A stretch of DNA of 64,000 bases from Alphaproteobacteria bacterium (GCA_019635875.1 JAHBYP010000004.1:565701-629700), one strand, 5' to 3'; shown: positions 1 to 8,092, counted from the stretch's first letter. Notes: generated by a model not told the origin, from the letters alone. Numbers and translations: made by a program.

Positions 1-293
1 TGCTGCGCATCCGCCTGCCCGCCGCCTTGCCCGCCTTCGCCAGCGGCGCGCGCGTCGCGGCCTCGGTGGCGCCGATCGGCGCGGTGATCGGCGAATGGGT
101 CGGCGCCAGCGCCGGGCTGGGCTATCTGATGATGCAGCAGCTCGGACGCGGCCAGACCACCCTGGCCTTCGCCGCGCTGATCGTGCTCGGCGTGCTGGGC
201 GTGACGCTGTACTTCGCCGTCGACGCGGTGATGGCGCGCCTCACCCGCTGGCTGCCCGGCGATGAGCCGGCCAACGGCGAGGCCCGCCGATGA
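1..293 (+). CDS. ABC transporter permease, C-terminal part (ThiX-like)
   Basis: This is the 3' end of an inner-membrane ABC permease; the 5' part lies before the window. The readable part (frame starting at base 3) contains the region LPAALPAFASGARVAASVAP, which includes the A-x(3)-G-x(2)-VA(A/S) pattern typical of the EAA loop that contacts the ATPase. One or two hydrophobic segments follow, then a short charged tail. This arrangement is typical of permeases for hydroxymethylpyrimidine or related NMT1-type substrates (ThiX, RibX, SsuC relatives). A ThiY-type binding protein on the same strand begins about 0.9 kb downstream, which supports a shared transporter even though an opposite-strand gene lies between. 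The substrate is inferred from that neighbour only. Confidence 0.75.
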   Translation, partial: LRIRLPAALPAFASGARVAASVAPIGAVIGEWVGASAGLGYLMMQQLGRGQTTLAFAALIVLGVLGVTLYFAVDAVMARLTRWLPGDEPANGEARR

Positions 294-340
294 TGGTCGG
301 GAAGCTCGGACCTTCCCTTCCCCCGGCGGGGGAAGGCAGA

Positions 341-1072
341 TCAGCCGCCGAAGATGTCCTTGAACGCGGCGTATTGCGAGCCCCAGACCATCGGCAACAC
401 GACCAGCAGGCCCAGGCCGAAGGGCAGCGAGGCGATGAACATCAGCACGGCGTAGATCACGCCGAGCACGATCAGCGGCACCAGATTGCCGAGCGAGGCC
501 TTGAAGCTGCTCTTCAGCGCGGTGATCGCGTCGACGCCGCGGATCGCCACCAGCGGGATGGCGAACCAGGTCGCCATGGCCAGGGGGATGATCAGCACCA
601 GCGACAGGACGAAGCCGAGGAACAGGCCGCCCATGGCCATGCCGCCGGACCCGGTCGCCGCGCCCATCATCGCCGCGCCGCCGACCACGGCCATCAGCAG
701 GCCGATCAGGATGCCGACGCCCAGGGTCACGGCGCCGATGATGATCAGCTGCGCCACCGGGCCCTGGAAGCCGGCCCACAGATGCTCGATCTGCACCTTG
801 CCGCCCGAGGCGCGCGCGCGGCAGCCCAGCATGATGCCGCCGCCGACCACGGGGGTCAGCAGCGCCACGGCCAGGCCGCCGATGAAGGGGATGAGGTTCA
901 GCACGAAGACCGCGACGCCGAAGATCAGCGCGATGGCGACCCAGATGCCGGGATTGGCGATGAACTCCGCCCATCCGCCCTTCAACCACTCGATGCCACG
1001 CCCGGAATCCACGGTGTTGAACGGCACATCACCCGGCCCGGGGGCCGTCGGCGGCAGTTGATTCATCGACAT
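341..1072 (-). CDS. BPSS1780-like multi-pass membrane protein
   Basis: Predicted 243-residue inner-membrane protein of unknown function. A hydrophilic N-terminus of about 35 residues is followed by four to five hydrophobic, Gly/Ala/Val-rich segments grouped as paired helices, and it ends in a short FGG tail. The composition and opening (WLKGGWAEF, followed by membrane pairs) resemble the BPSS1780/DUF2189-type integral membrane family. The frame stays open further upstream, but the start at 1072 (MSMNQ) puts the protein at the usual family length and avoids a low-complexity Arg-rich extension. It stands alone on the minus strand between a permease and a binding protein. No function is claimed. 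Confidence 0.7.
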   Translation of the reverse strand: MSMNQLPPTAPGPGDVPFNTVDSGRGIEWLKGGWAEFIANPGIWVAIALIFGVAVFVLNLIPFIGGLAVALLTPVVGGGIMLGCRARASGGKVQIEHLWAGFQGPVAQLIIIGAVTLGVGILIGLLMAVVGGAAMMGAATGSGGMAMGGLFLGFVLSLVLIIPLAMATWFAIPLVAIRGVDAITALKSSFKASLGNLVPLIVLGVIYAVLMFIASLPFGLGLLVVLPMVWGSQYAAFKDIFGG

Positions 1073-1209
1073 CAGCGCTCTCCGGCGTTTGAGGGCGGCC
1101 GCGAGTCGGCCGCCCATGCCCGCACCGTACCCGCGAATCACAGCATCTTCAACGCGTTGGCGCGCGCTATCGCCATCGATCCACAATCCGTTTCCCCAGG
1201 AGGTTCCCG

Positions 1210-2160
1210 ATGACCGTCTTTCGCATCCTCGGCGCGGCGCTGCTCGCCGCAATGCTCGCCCTGCCCGCTGCGGCACGGGCCCAGGACAAGATCACCATCC
1301 TGCTCGACTGGTTCCTCAACCCCGACCACGCCGCGCTGGTGATCGCCAAGACGCAGGGCATCTTCGCAAGGCACGGGCTGGAGGTGGAGCTCGTGGTGCC
1401 CTCCGATCCCAGCGCACCGCCGCGCCTGGTCGCCGCCGGCAAGGGCGACTACGCGGTCTCCTACCAGCCGCAATTGCAGATGATGGTGGCCGACAAGGTG
1501 CCGCTGGTGCGCGTCGGCGCGCTGGTGCAGCAGCCCCTGAACTCGCTGGTCGTGCTGGCCGATGGGCCGATCAAGAAGATCGCCGACCTCAAGGGCAAGA
1601 AGATCGGCTTCTCGGTCGCGGGCTTCGAGGAGGTGACGCTCGCGGCCATGCTCGAGACCCACGGCCTGAAGCTGCAGGACGTCACCCTGATCAACATCAA
1701 CTTCGCGCTGACCGCTGCGCTGAAGACCAAGCAGGTCGACGCGGTGATCGGCGCCTTCCGCAACTTCGAGCTCAACGACCTCGAGATCGAGGGCATGAAG
1801 GGCACCGCCTTCCTGGTCGAGAAGCACGGCGTGCCGGTCTACGACGAGCTGGTGCTGGTGGCGAAGAAGGACACGCTCGACGAGGCGAAGACGAAGCGCC
1901 TGCTGGCGGCGCTGCGCGAGGCCACGACCTGGCTGCGCGCCAATCCTGACGCGGCGTGGAAGGAGTTCGAGAAGTACGGCGGCAAGGAGGTCGCCAACGA
2001 GCTCAACAAGCGCGCCTGGAAGGACACCCTGCCGCTGCTCGCCGCCGATCCGGCCGCACTCGACCGCATCCGCTACGAACGCTTCGCCGCGTTCCTCAAG
2101 GCCCGCGGTCTGATCAAGGAGGTGCCGGATATCAACGGCTACGTGCGGGAGATCAGGTGA
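1210..2160 (+). CDS. thiY: NMT1/ThiY-type ABC transporter substrate-binding protein
   Basis: Periplasmic solute-binding protein of 316 residues in the NMT1/THI5 family, expected to bind a pyrimidine thiamine precursor (formylaminopyrimidine or HMP-like). The N-terminus is a signal peptide: MTVFR, a hydrophobic stretch of about 15 residues, then AARAQ as a probable cleavage region. The mature start contains LLDWFLNPDHAAL, the hallmark of ThiY-like proteins, followed by the GKGDYAVSYQPQL segment that forms part of the ligand pocket. A perfect AGGAGG at 1198-1203 sits 6 bases before the ATG and fixes the start. The gene lies downstream of a ThiX-like permease on the same strand. The family is clear; the exact ligand is inferred. 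Confidence 0.82.
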   Translation: MTVFRILGAALLAAMLALPAAARAQDKITILLDWFLNPDHAALVIAKTQGIFARHGLEVELVVPSDPSAPPRLVAAGKGDYAVSYQPQLQMMVADKVPLVRVGALVQQPLNSLVVLADGPIKKIADLKGKKIGFSVAGFEEVTLAAMLETHGLKLQDVTLININFALTAALKTKQVDAVIGAFRNFELNDLEIEGMKGTAFLVEKHGVPVYDELVLVAKKDTLDEAKTKRLLAALREATTWLRANPDAAWKEFEKYGGKEVANELNKRAWKDTLPLLAADPAALDRIRYERFAAFLKARGLIKEVPDINGYVREIR

Positions 2161-2165
2161 CCTTA

Positions 2166-2290
2166 CCTTCCCCCGGAGGGGGAAGGTGGCAGCGCGAAGC
2201 GCTGACGGATGGGGGATGCCTCAACGACTCCTGCGTTCGTCTTCGACATCCCCCTTTCGCCCTTCGGGCACCTTCCCCCTCCGGGGGAAG
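2166..2290. repeat. Palindromic intergenic repeat, family A, copy 1
   Basis: About 125 bp with ends that are inverted copies: CCTTCCCCCGGAGGGGGAAG near 2166 and CCTTCCCCCTCCGGGGGAAG at the right. Internal landmarks are GGATGGGGGATG on the left and GACATCCCCC followed by CGCCCTTCGGGCACC on the right, so the left and right halves pair with each other. The same arrangement recurs at 34557-34679 and 63751-63870. It lies just after the thiY stop, between convergent genes, where it could also act as a bidirectional terminator. Confidence 0.85.
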
Positions 2291-2295
2291 GGCAT

Positions 2296-3057
2296 TCAAG
2301 TGCGCAACGTCAGCCCGCCATCGACCACGAGGCCGTGCCCGGTGATGAAGTCGGAATCGTCGCAGGCCAGCAGCAGGGCGCCGCGGGCGAGGTCGATGGG
2401 TTGGCCGAGCCGGCGCAGCGCCGCCTTCTTGGCCCAGATCGCGGCGATCTCGGGATTGTCGAAATTCGTCTTGGTCAGCCCGCTGTAGACTGCGCCGGGC
2501 AGGATGTAGTTGGCGGTGATGCGGAACTTGCCGAGCTCCAGCGCCAGCGTGTGCGTCAGGCCGGCGACGCCGGCCTTCGAGGCGCAGTAGGCCGCAAGAC
2601 CGTAGTCGGTGTCGAAGGCCATCACCGAGGCGGTGTTGATGATGCGCGCGCGGCCCTTCTCCTCGGCGCGCCTGCGCAGATGCGGGATGGCCTCGCGACA
2701 CGTCCGGAACATGGCGCGCACGTTGACGTCCATGACCCGATCCCACTGCTCGTCGGTCATCTCCTCGGCGAAGTGACGGCCGCTCACGCCGGCGTTGTTG
2801 AACAGGATGTCGATGCCGCCGAAGCGATCCAGCGCGGCGCCGATGATGCGCCTGGGCGCGTCGTCGTCGGTGATGTCGCAGGAAAGCGGCGCGATCGCCT
2901 GCTCGCCCGTGTGGACAGTGTCGATGGCGCTGCCCGGCCGGTCGACGGCGAGCACCTGGGCGCCCTCCTCGGCGAACAGCCTGGCGCTGGCGGCGCCGAT
3001 GCCGGAGGCCGCGCCGGTGATGATCGCGACCTTGCCCTGCAGGCGGTTGAACGACAT
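2296..3057 (-). CDS. SDR family oxidoreductase
   Basis: Classical short-chain dehydrogenase/reductase of 253 residues, cytosolic and NAD(P)-dependent. The Rossmann motif TGAASGIG lies at about residues 15-22, the NNAG motif at about 90-93, and the catalytic Ser-Tyr-Lys set is seen as NTASV followed by YCASK. The C-terminus ends in the family's GHGLVVDGGLT strand. Its start codon overlaps the stop of the upstream quinone oxidoreductase by one base (TGATG), so the two are probably translationally coupled. The operon reads quinone oxidoreductase (5230), quinone oxidoreductase (4034), SDR. The substrate cannot be read from sequence. Confidence 0.88.
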   Translation of the reverse strand: MSFNRLQGKVAIITGAASGIGAASARLFAEEGAQVLAVDRPGSAIDTVHTGEQAIAPLSCDITDDDAPRRIIGAALDRFGGIDILFNNAGVSGRHFAEEMTDEQWDRVMDVNVRAMFRTCREAIPHLRRRAEEKGRARIINTASVMAFDTDYGLAAYCASKAGVAGLTHTLALELGKFRITANYILPGAVYSGLTKTNFDNPEIAAIWAKKAALRRLGQPIDLARGALLLACDDSDFITGHGLVVDGGLTLRT

Positions 3058-4034
3058 CAGCGCACCTTGATCACGACCTTGCCCGTCGCCTTGCGCGAGA
3101 GCAGCGCGTTCATCGCGTCGGCCGCCTTGTCGAGCGGGAAGGTCATCGAGATATGCGGCTTGAGCTTGCCCTGGCGCACCCAGTCGAACATCTCGGTGAA
3201 GTTCTGCCGCGCCGCCTCCGGCTCGCGCGCGCGCCAGGCGCCGTAGAACACGCCGCGCACGTCGCAGCTCTTCAGAAGCGCGAGGTTGGCCGGCAGCGAG
3301 GGGATGCGGCCCGAGGCGAATCCGATCACCAGCAGGCGGCCCAACCAGTTGATGCAGCGGATCGCCTCGTCAAAGGCGTCGCCGCCGACGGCGTCATAAA
3401 TCACGTCGGCGCCCTTGCCGTCGGTGAGCTCCCTGACCTTGTCGCGCATCTTCTCCTTCGAGTAGTTCACGAACATGGTGGCACCGTACTTGCGGCAGAC
3501 CTCCATCTTCTCGTCGGAGCCGACGGCGGCGATTACCCTGGCACCCATCAGCGCGCCGAGCTCGACGGCGGTGAGCCCGACGCCGCCGGCGGCGCCCAGC
3601 ACCAGCAGCGTCTCGCCCGGTAACAGATCGCCGCGCTGCTTGAGTGCGTAATAGCTGGTGCCGTAGGTCATGGTGAAGGCGGCACCCTCCTCGAACGTCA
3701 TGTTCGCGGGCATCGGCAGCAGATTGGCGGTAGGGATGACCGCCTCCTCGGCGTAGCCGCCATGGCCGATCATGCCGATCACGCGGTCGCCCACCGCATA
3801 GTCGGCCACGCCCTCGCCGATCTCGCTGACCACGCCGCCGACCTCGTGGCCGGGCGAGAACGGGCGCGGCGGCTTGAACTGGTACTTGTCGGCGATGATC
3901 AGCGTGTCGGGAAAGTTCACGCCGGCGGCATGCACGGCGACGCGCACTTCGCCCTTGCCCAGGGGTTTCGACGGCATGTCACGCAGCTCGAGACTTTCCG
4001 GTCCGCCCGGCTTGTCGCTGATCATCGCCCGCAT
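3057..4034 (-). CDS. NADPH:quinone oxidoreductase family protein (copy 1)
   Basis: Zinc-independent medium-chain dehydrogenase (QOR type) of 325 residues. The N-terminal GroES-like half contains GVNFPDTLIIADKYQ and the PGHEVGGVV loop. The nucleotide-binding half contains LGAAGGVGLTAVELG and the KGADVIYDAVGGDAF region typical of NADPH:quinone reductases. The start at 4034 is supported by GGGAG about 7 bases upstream; a longer open frame to 4967 has no homology sense and overlaps the next gene. A 12-bp perfect palindrome, TTGATCGATCAA, lies at 4049-4060 just upstream. It is paralogous to the gene at 4250-5230. Confidence 0.88.
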   Translation of the reverse strand: MRAMISDKPGGPESLELRDMPSKPLGKGEVRVAVHAAGVNFPDTLIIADKYQFKPPRPFSPGHEVGGVVSEIGEGVADYAVGDRVIGMIGHGGYAEEAVIPTANLLPMPANMTFEEGAAFTMTYGTSYYALKQRGDLLPGETLLVLGAAGGVGLTAVELGALMGARVIAAVGSDEKMEVCRKYGATMFVNYSKEKMRDKVRELTDGKGADVIYDAVGGDAFDEAIRCINWLGRLLVIGFASGRIPSLPANLALLKSCDVRGVFYGAWRAREPEAARQNFTEMFDWVRQGKLKPHISMTFPLDKAADAMNALLSRKATGKVVIKVR

Positions 4035-4120
4035 GGGTCTCGCTCCCGTTGATCGATCAATGGCCCGATTGATACGCCAGCAAGGCGGCACCGCAAACCC
4101 GCCAATTCCGCACCTTGGCT

Positions 4121-4239
4121 TGCCTTCCCCCGGAGGGTAGGGCAATCGCATATGGGTTGGCCTTCTGCTCCCTCTCCCCGCTTGCGAGGAGAGGGAGCAG
4201 AAGGCCATATGCGATCGCCCTACCCTCCGGGGGAAGGCA
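4121..4239. repeat. Nested 119-bp hairpin (mosaic of repeat families A and D)
   Basis: The outer arms, 4121-4155 and 4205-4239, are 35 bases each and complementary with a single mismatch. Inside them, 4159-4177 and 4188-4206 form a perfect 19-bp stem around a 10-base loop. The outer arms begin with the family A motif (CCTTCCCCCGGAGGG) and the inner stem carries the family D motif (CCCTCTCC around CCGCTTGCGA). The element sits between two quinone oxidoreductase genes read in the same direction, so any transcript linking them must contain the hairpin. Confidence 0.9.
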
Positions 4240-4249
4240 AAGCGGGGAA

Positions 4250-5230
4250 TCACGCGGCGACGTCGAGCACGACCTTTCCCGTGGCTTGCCGGCCGTCGAG
4301 GATCCGCAGGGCTTCGGGCGCTTTCTCCAGCGGCAGCACCGCGGACACATGGGGCTTGAGCTTGCCGGCGCCGTAGAGCGCCAGCACGCCCTGCATCGCC
4401 ACATCGGCTTCCCGCGGGAACTGCTCGCGCCAGCCGGCGGTGCGGATGCCGCGCAGCTCGGCGCCCTTGAGCAGCAGCAGGTTGGCCGGCGCCAAGGGGA
4501 TGCGGCCCGAGGCGAAGCCCACGACCAGCAGGCGCCCGCCCCAGGCGATGCAGCGCAGGCACTCGTCGAAGGCGTCGCCGCCCACCGGATCGTAGATCAC
4601 GTCGGCGCCCCTGCCCGCGGTGAGCTCGTTGACGCTGTCGCGCAGCCGCGCGGGACCGTAGTCGATCTGCCGTCGCGCGCCGTGCCTGGCCGCCAGCTCG
4701 CGCTTCTGCGCCGTGCTCGCCACCGCGATCACGTCGGCGCCCATCGCCGCGCCGATCTCGCAGGCGGTCAGGCCCACGCCACCGGCGGCGCCCAGCACCA
4801 GCAGCGTCTCGCCCGCCTTGAGCCTGGCCCGGTTGTTGAGGGCGTAGTACGAGGTGAGATAGACCACCGGGAAGGCCGCGCCGTCGATCCACGACATCGC
4901 GTCGGGCATCTTCCACACCATGTCGGCGCGCAAGACGATCTCGCTCGCGAAGCCGCCCACGCCACACATGCCGAAGACCCGGTCACCGACCCTCAGATGC
5001 GACACGCCGGCGCCGATCTCGATCACCTCGCCGGCCATCTCCAGCCCGGGGATGAAGGGGAATGGCGGCTTGCGCTGGTACTTGCCGGCGATCATCAGCA
5101 CGTCGGGGAAGTTCACGCCGGCGGCGCGAATGGCCACGCGCACCTCGCCTGTGCCCAGGGGCGGCGACGGCAGCTCCTTCAGGATCAGGGATTCCGCCGG
5201 CCCCCAGGCTTCGCAGACGATCGCGCGCAT
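4250..5230 (-). CDS. NADPH:quinone oxidoreductase family protein (copy 2)
   Basis: Second QOR-type medium-chain dehydrogenase, 326 residues, probably reducing quinones or enone-like compounds with NADPH. Visible features are GVNFPDVLMIAGKYQ in the catalytic half, LGAAGGVGLTACEIG as the nucleotide-binding loop, and GADVIYDPVGGDAFDECLR. No structural-zinc cysteine cluster is seen. ATG at 5230 is preferred over an in-frame GTG at 5236. It is the first gene of a minus-strand operon with its paralogue at 3057-4034 and an SDR, suggesting a small redox pathway, perhaps in fatty-acid or aromatic catabolism. It is clearly homologous to copy 1 along its whole length. Confidence 0.88.
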   Translation of the reverse strand: MRAIVCEAWGPAESLILKELPSPPLGTGEVRVAIRAAGVNFPDVLMIAGKYQRKPPFPFIPGLEMAGEVIEIGAGVSHLRVGDRVFGMCGVGGFASEIVLRADMVWKMPDAMSWIDGAAFPVVYLTSYYALNNRARLKAGETLLVLGAAGGVGLTACEIGAAMGADVIAVASTAQKRELAARHGARRQIDYGPARLRDSVNELTAGRGADVIYDPVGGDAFDECLRCIAWGGRLLVVGFASGRIPLAPANLLLLKGAELRGIRTAGWREQFPREADVAMQGVLALYGAGKLKPHVSAVLPLEKAPEALRILDGRQATGKVVLDVAA

Positions 5231-5282
5231 ACCCACACCCTTCTGCTTGCCGCTGTAACAGGCTTGCCTCTACCGTAGCCGC

Positions 5283-5954
5283 GTGACCCCGGATTCGCCC
5301 ACCAACGCCGCCCCGCGCGAGCCGCTTGCCGAAACCATGGACAGGCTGTTCGCCGGGCCGCCGCAGGAAACGGTGAGCATCCAGTCGCTGCTCGACGGCA
5401 TGCGCGGGCGCTCCTATCCGCTGGTTGTCGCCGTCTTCGACCTGCCCAACTGCATTCCGACAGGCATTCCCTGGCTGTCGACCATCACCGGCATCCCGAT
5501 CTGCATCGTGCTCGTCCAGATGCTGATGGCGCGACCTGCTGCGCATCTGCCGCGCTTCATCGGCAGGAAGTGCCTGCCGCGCTCGCGCCTGCAGCGATTC
5601 ATGATCAAGGCACGGCCCAGGCTCAACTGGCTGGAACGCCGCGTGCGCCCCCGGCTTGGCGGCTGGACGCGCAACACATCGCGTCTGGCGCTGACGATCG
5701 CAGCGCTGGCTAACGCCATCGTGCTGGCGCTGCCCATCCCTTTCGACAATTTCTTCCCAGCCTGGGCGGTGATGTTCTTCGCGCTGGCGCTGCTCGAGCG
5801 CGATGGCGTGATGGCGATCCTCGGCTGGATCTTCACCGTCTTCACCACGGTGTGGACGATCGTGCTGCTGGCCGTCTACCGCGAGGCGCCGGCGATGGTC
5901 AGCGGCTGGATGAGCCAGGCCTGGGCGTGGTTCAAGGCCTCGCTGTCACTCTGA
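5283..5954 (+). CDS. ExoD family exopolysaccharide synthesis protein
   Basis: Predicted 223-residue inner-membrane protein of the ExoD family, named from rhizobial exopolysaccharide and alkaline-tolerance mutants; its molecular role is not established. The diagnostic segment is LPNCIPTGIPWLSTITGIPI near residues 54-73, followed by a basic cytosolic stretch (LPRSRLQRFMIKARPRLNWLERRVRPR) and three or four hydrophobic helices. The start is GTG at 5283. The stop codon lies inside the family C repeat that begins at 5946, so the repeat may have supplied the present 3' end. It is transcribed alone, divergently from the quinone oxidoreductase operon. Confidence 0.82.
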   Translation: MTPDSPTNAAPREPLAETMDRLFAGPPQETVSIQSLLDGMRGRSYPLVVAVFDLPNCIPTGIPWLSTITGIPICIVLVQMLMARPAAHLPRFIGRKCLPRSRLQRFMIKARPRLNWLERRVRPRLGGWTRNTSRLALTIAALANAIVLALPIPFDNFFPAWAVMFFALALLERDGVMAILGWIFTVFTTVWTIVLLAVYREAPAMVSGWMSQAWAWFKASLSL

Positions 5955-6025
5955 GCGAAGCGAAGGATCCAGCGATATCGCGCTCACGCACCACCGCGAG
6001 GTCCTTCGCTGACGCTCAGGACGAC
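5946..6025. repeat. Palindromic repeat, family C, copy 1
   Basis: Inverted ends of the form CTGAGCGAAGCGAAGGATCC and GGTCCTTCGCTGACGCTCAG-GACGAC, about 80 bp in total. It matches the larger copy at 57824-57926. The left end overlaps the last codons and stop of the ExoD gene; the right end stops 8 bases before the 3' end of the convergent acyl-CoA dehydrogenase gene. Confidence 0.8.
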
Positions 6026-6033
6026 GGCGTGCG

Positions 6034-7218
6034 TCAATACGATCGCGGCAATCCCAGCACGTGCTCGGCGACGAAGTTCAGCACCATGTTGGTCGAGATC
6101 GGCGCCACGGTGTAGAGGCGCGCCTCGCGGAACTTGCGCTCGATGTCGTACTCCTCGGCGAAGCCGAAGCCGCCATGCGTCTGCACGCACATCTCGGCGC
6201 AGGCCCAGGCCGCTTCCGAGGCCAGCATCTTGGCCATGTTGGCGTCGGCGCCGGCGTTGATGCCGGCCTCGAACAGCGTCGCAGCCTTGCGCACCATCAG
6301 GTCTGCGGCCTCGATCTGGGTGTAGGCACGCGCGATGGGATATTGCACGCCCTGGTTCTGGCCGATCGGCCGGCCGAACAGCTTGCGCTCCTTGGCGTAG
6401 CTCACCGCTTTCTCGATGAACCAGCGGCCGTCGCCGATGCACTCCGAGGCGATCAGCACGCGCTCGGCGTTCATGCCCGAGAGGATATAGCGGAAGCCCT
6501 GCCCCTCCTCGCCGATCAGGTTCTCGGCCGGCACTTCCATGTTGTCGAAGAACACTTCGGTGCTGTTGTGGTTCATCATCGTGCGGATCGGCCGGATGGT
6601 GAGGCCCTTGCCGAGCGTCTCGCGCATGTCGACGAGGAACACCGAGAGGCCCTCGGTGCGCTTGGCCTGCTGGTCCTTGGGCGTGGTGCGTGCCAGCAGC
6701 AGCATCAGGTCGGAGTGCTCGGCGCGACTGGTCCACACCTTCTGGCCGTTCACGACATAGGTGCTGTTGTTCTTCTTCACTGCCGTGGTGCGCAGGCTGA
6801 GCGTGTCGGTGCCGCTGCTGGGCTCGGTGACGCCGAAGGCCTGCAGGCGCATCTCGCCGGTGGCGATCTTCGGCAGGTAACGCTGCTTCTGCTCCTTGCT
6901 GCCGTGCCGCAGCACCGTGCCCATGATGTACATCTGCGCGTGGCAGGCCGCGGCGTTGCAGCCGGCGCGGTGGATCTCCTCCAGCACGGCGCTGGCCGCC
7001 GAGATGCCCAGCCCGGCGCCGCCATATTCCTCGGGGATCAGGATCGACAGCCAGCCGGCCTCGGTCAGCGCCTTGACGAAATCGGTGGGATAGCCGCGCT
7101 CGCGATCGAGCTTGCGCCAATAGGCGCCGTCGAACTTAAGGCAGAGCGCGCGCACCGCGTCGCGGATCTCGGGATGGGTCGGCGCATAGGGCGTGTCGGC
7201 GAGCGTCGCGGTGGCCAT
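6034..7218 (-). CDS. Acyl-CoA dehydrogenase family protein
   Basis: FAD-dependent acyl-CoA dehydrogenase of 394 residues, the normal family length. It contains the flavin/substrate signature AFGVTEPSSGTDTLSLRTTA at about residues 131-150, the helical domain segment RPIGQNQGVQYPIARAYTQIE, and near the C-terminus THGGFGFAEEYDIERKFREARL, which corresponds to the family's conserved end region. It would carry out alpha,beta-dehydrogenation of an acyl-CoA; chain length and the position of the catalytic base cannot be settled by eye. It is transcribed alone on the minus strand, between a family C repeat and an acetyltransferase gene. Confidence 0.9.
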   Translation of the reverse strand: MATATLADTPYAPTHPEIRDAVRALCLKFDGAYWRKLDRERGYPTDFVKALTEAGWLSILIPEEYGGAGLGISAASAVLEEIHRAGCNAAACHAQMYIMGTVLRHGSKEQKQRYLPKIATGEMRLQAFGVTEPSSGTDTLSLRTTAVKKNNSTYVVNGQKVWTSRAEHSDLMLLLARTTPKDQQAKRTEGLSVFLVDMRETLGKGLTIRPIRTMMNHNSTEVFFDNMEVPAENLIGEEGQGFRYILSGMNAERVLIASECIGDGRWFIEKAVSYAKERKLFGRPIGQNQGVQYPIARAYTQIEAADLMVRKAATLFEAGINAGADANMAKMLASEAAWACAEMCVQTHGGFGFAEEYDIERKFREARLYTVAPISTNMVLNFVAEHVLGLPRSY

Positions 7219-7277
7219 GGGTCGTCCGTCTGTTGGGTGGCGACGGTACTAGCCGCCGTCCGCCGGCAGGGCAACCG

Positions 7278-7802
7278 TCAGCCGCGCCGTGCCACCCAGA
7301 CCAAACCGCGCCAGCCCTTCTGGCTTCCATAGTCGGCGGTGAAATCCCGCGCCGGATCGCGCAGCAGGTGTAGCCGCCGCATCACCGCCTGCGAGCGCAA
7401 ATTGTCGGGCGCCGTGTAGGCCAGGACCTCGGGCAACCCCGCTCGCCCCAGCGCGTCATCCAGCGCCGCCCCTGCCGCTTCGGTGGCGTAGCCCTGTCCC
7501 CAGGCCGCGCGCACGAGCCGCCAGCCGATCTCGAAGTGCTCTCCCAGCGGATGGCCGGCCGGCGACGGCATGATCCCGGCGTAGCCGAGAAACGCACCGT
7601 AGCGCTCCTCGACCACCCAGCGGCCGAAGCCGTGACGCTCGAAGGCAGCCATGTACCGGTCGAGCTTCGCATCGCTCGCAGCGCGATCAAGCGGCCCGCC
7701 CTCGTCGGCCATGACCACGGCGTCGCCGTTCATGGCGGCGAACACGTCACGATCGCTCGTGTGCCACCGGCGCAATCGCAAGCGTGTCGTCTCGATTGGC
7801 AT
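7278..7802 (-). CDS. GNAT family N-acetyltransferase (RimJ/RimL type)
   Basis: Acetyltransferase of 174 residues. The opening TTRLRLRRWHTSDRDVF is typical of the RimJ/RimL-like Acetyltransf_3 group. EIGWRLVRAAWGQGYATEA is the acetyl-CoA binding motif (R/Q-x-x-G-x-A/G type), and TAPDNLRSQAVMRRL is the conserved C-terminal element of the family. The acceptor may be a protein N-terminus or a small amine; the sequence does not say. It is monocistronic and upstream of the acyl-CoA dehydrogenase on the same strand, about 60 bases apart. Confidence 0.85.
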   Translation of the reverse strand: MPIETTRLRLRRWHTSDRDVFAAMNGDAVVMADEGGPLDRAASDAKLDRYMAAFERHGFGRWVVEERYGAFLGYAGIMPSPAGHPLGEHFEIGWRLVRAAWGQGYATEAAGAALDDALGRAGLPEVLAYTAPDNLRSQAVMRRLHLLRDPARDFTADYGSQKGWRGLVWVARRG

Positions 7803-7878
7803 TTGCGATCGCTTCTAACCGACTTGCAGGTCAGCGTCCGCGCTGCGATAGAGGCGCCCGCTCTTTACTTCTCCCCGC

Positions 7879-8092
7879 ATGCGCATCGCCGGCCTCACCC
7901 TGCTCGCGCCCTTCATCGGCGCATTGGGCGTGGCGCTGGACCAGCCGCCGCATCGCGACGCCGCCGGCCTCGCGTTTTGCCGTCAGCGCCTCGGAGGCGA
8001 CGTTCGTCGGGCTCGGCTCGGCCTTCCGGGGTCTCGCCGCCGGCATCCTGGTGCCGGCGCTGGATCGCGCCCGCGCGGCGTTCAGCCGATAG
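7879..8092 (+). pseudogene. Possible frameshifted short gene
   Basis: One frame begins with ATG at 7879 and encodes MRIAGLTLLAPFIGALGVAL, which looks like a signal or membrane segment. A second frame from about 7950 to the TAG at 8090-8092 encodes a plausible tail, ASEATFVGLGSAFRGLAAGI and so on, with strong G/C bias at third positions. Joining the two needs one frameshift. The tail overlaps the 3' end of the DUF4392 gene on the other strand. No family is recognised. It may be a decayed gene or chance open frames; I give it low weight. Otherwise 7803-8081 holds nothing I can identify. Confidence 0.25.

Noticed and set aside
3057..4967. N-terminal extension of quinone oxidoreductase copy 1
   Set aside because: The first 311 codons overlap copy 2 in the wrong frame and cross the repeat at 4121-4239; the family start is at 4034.
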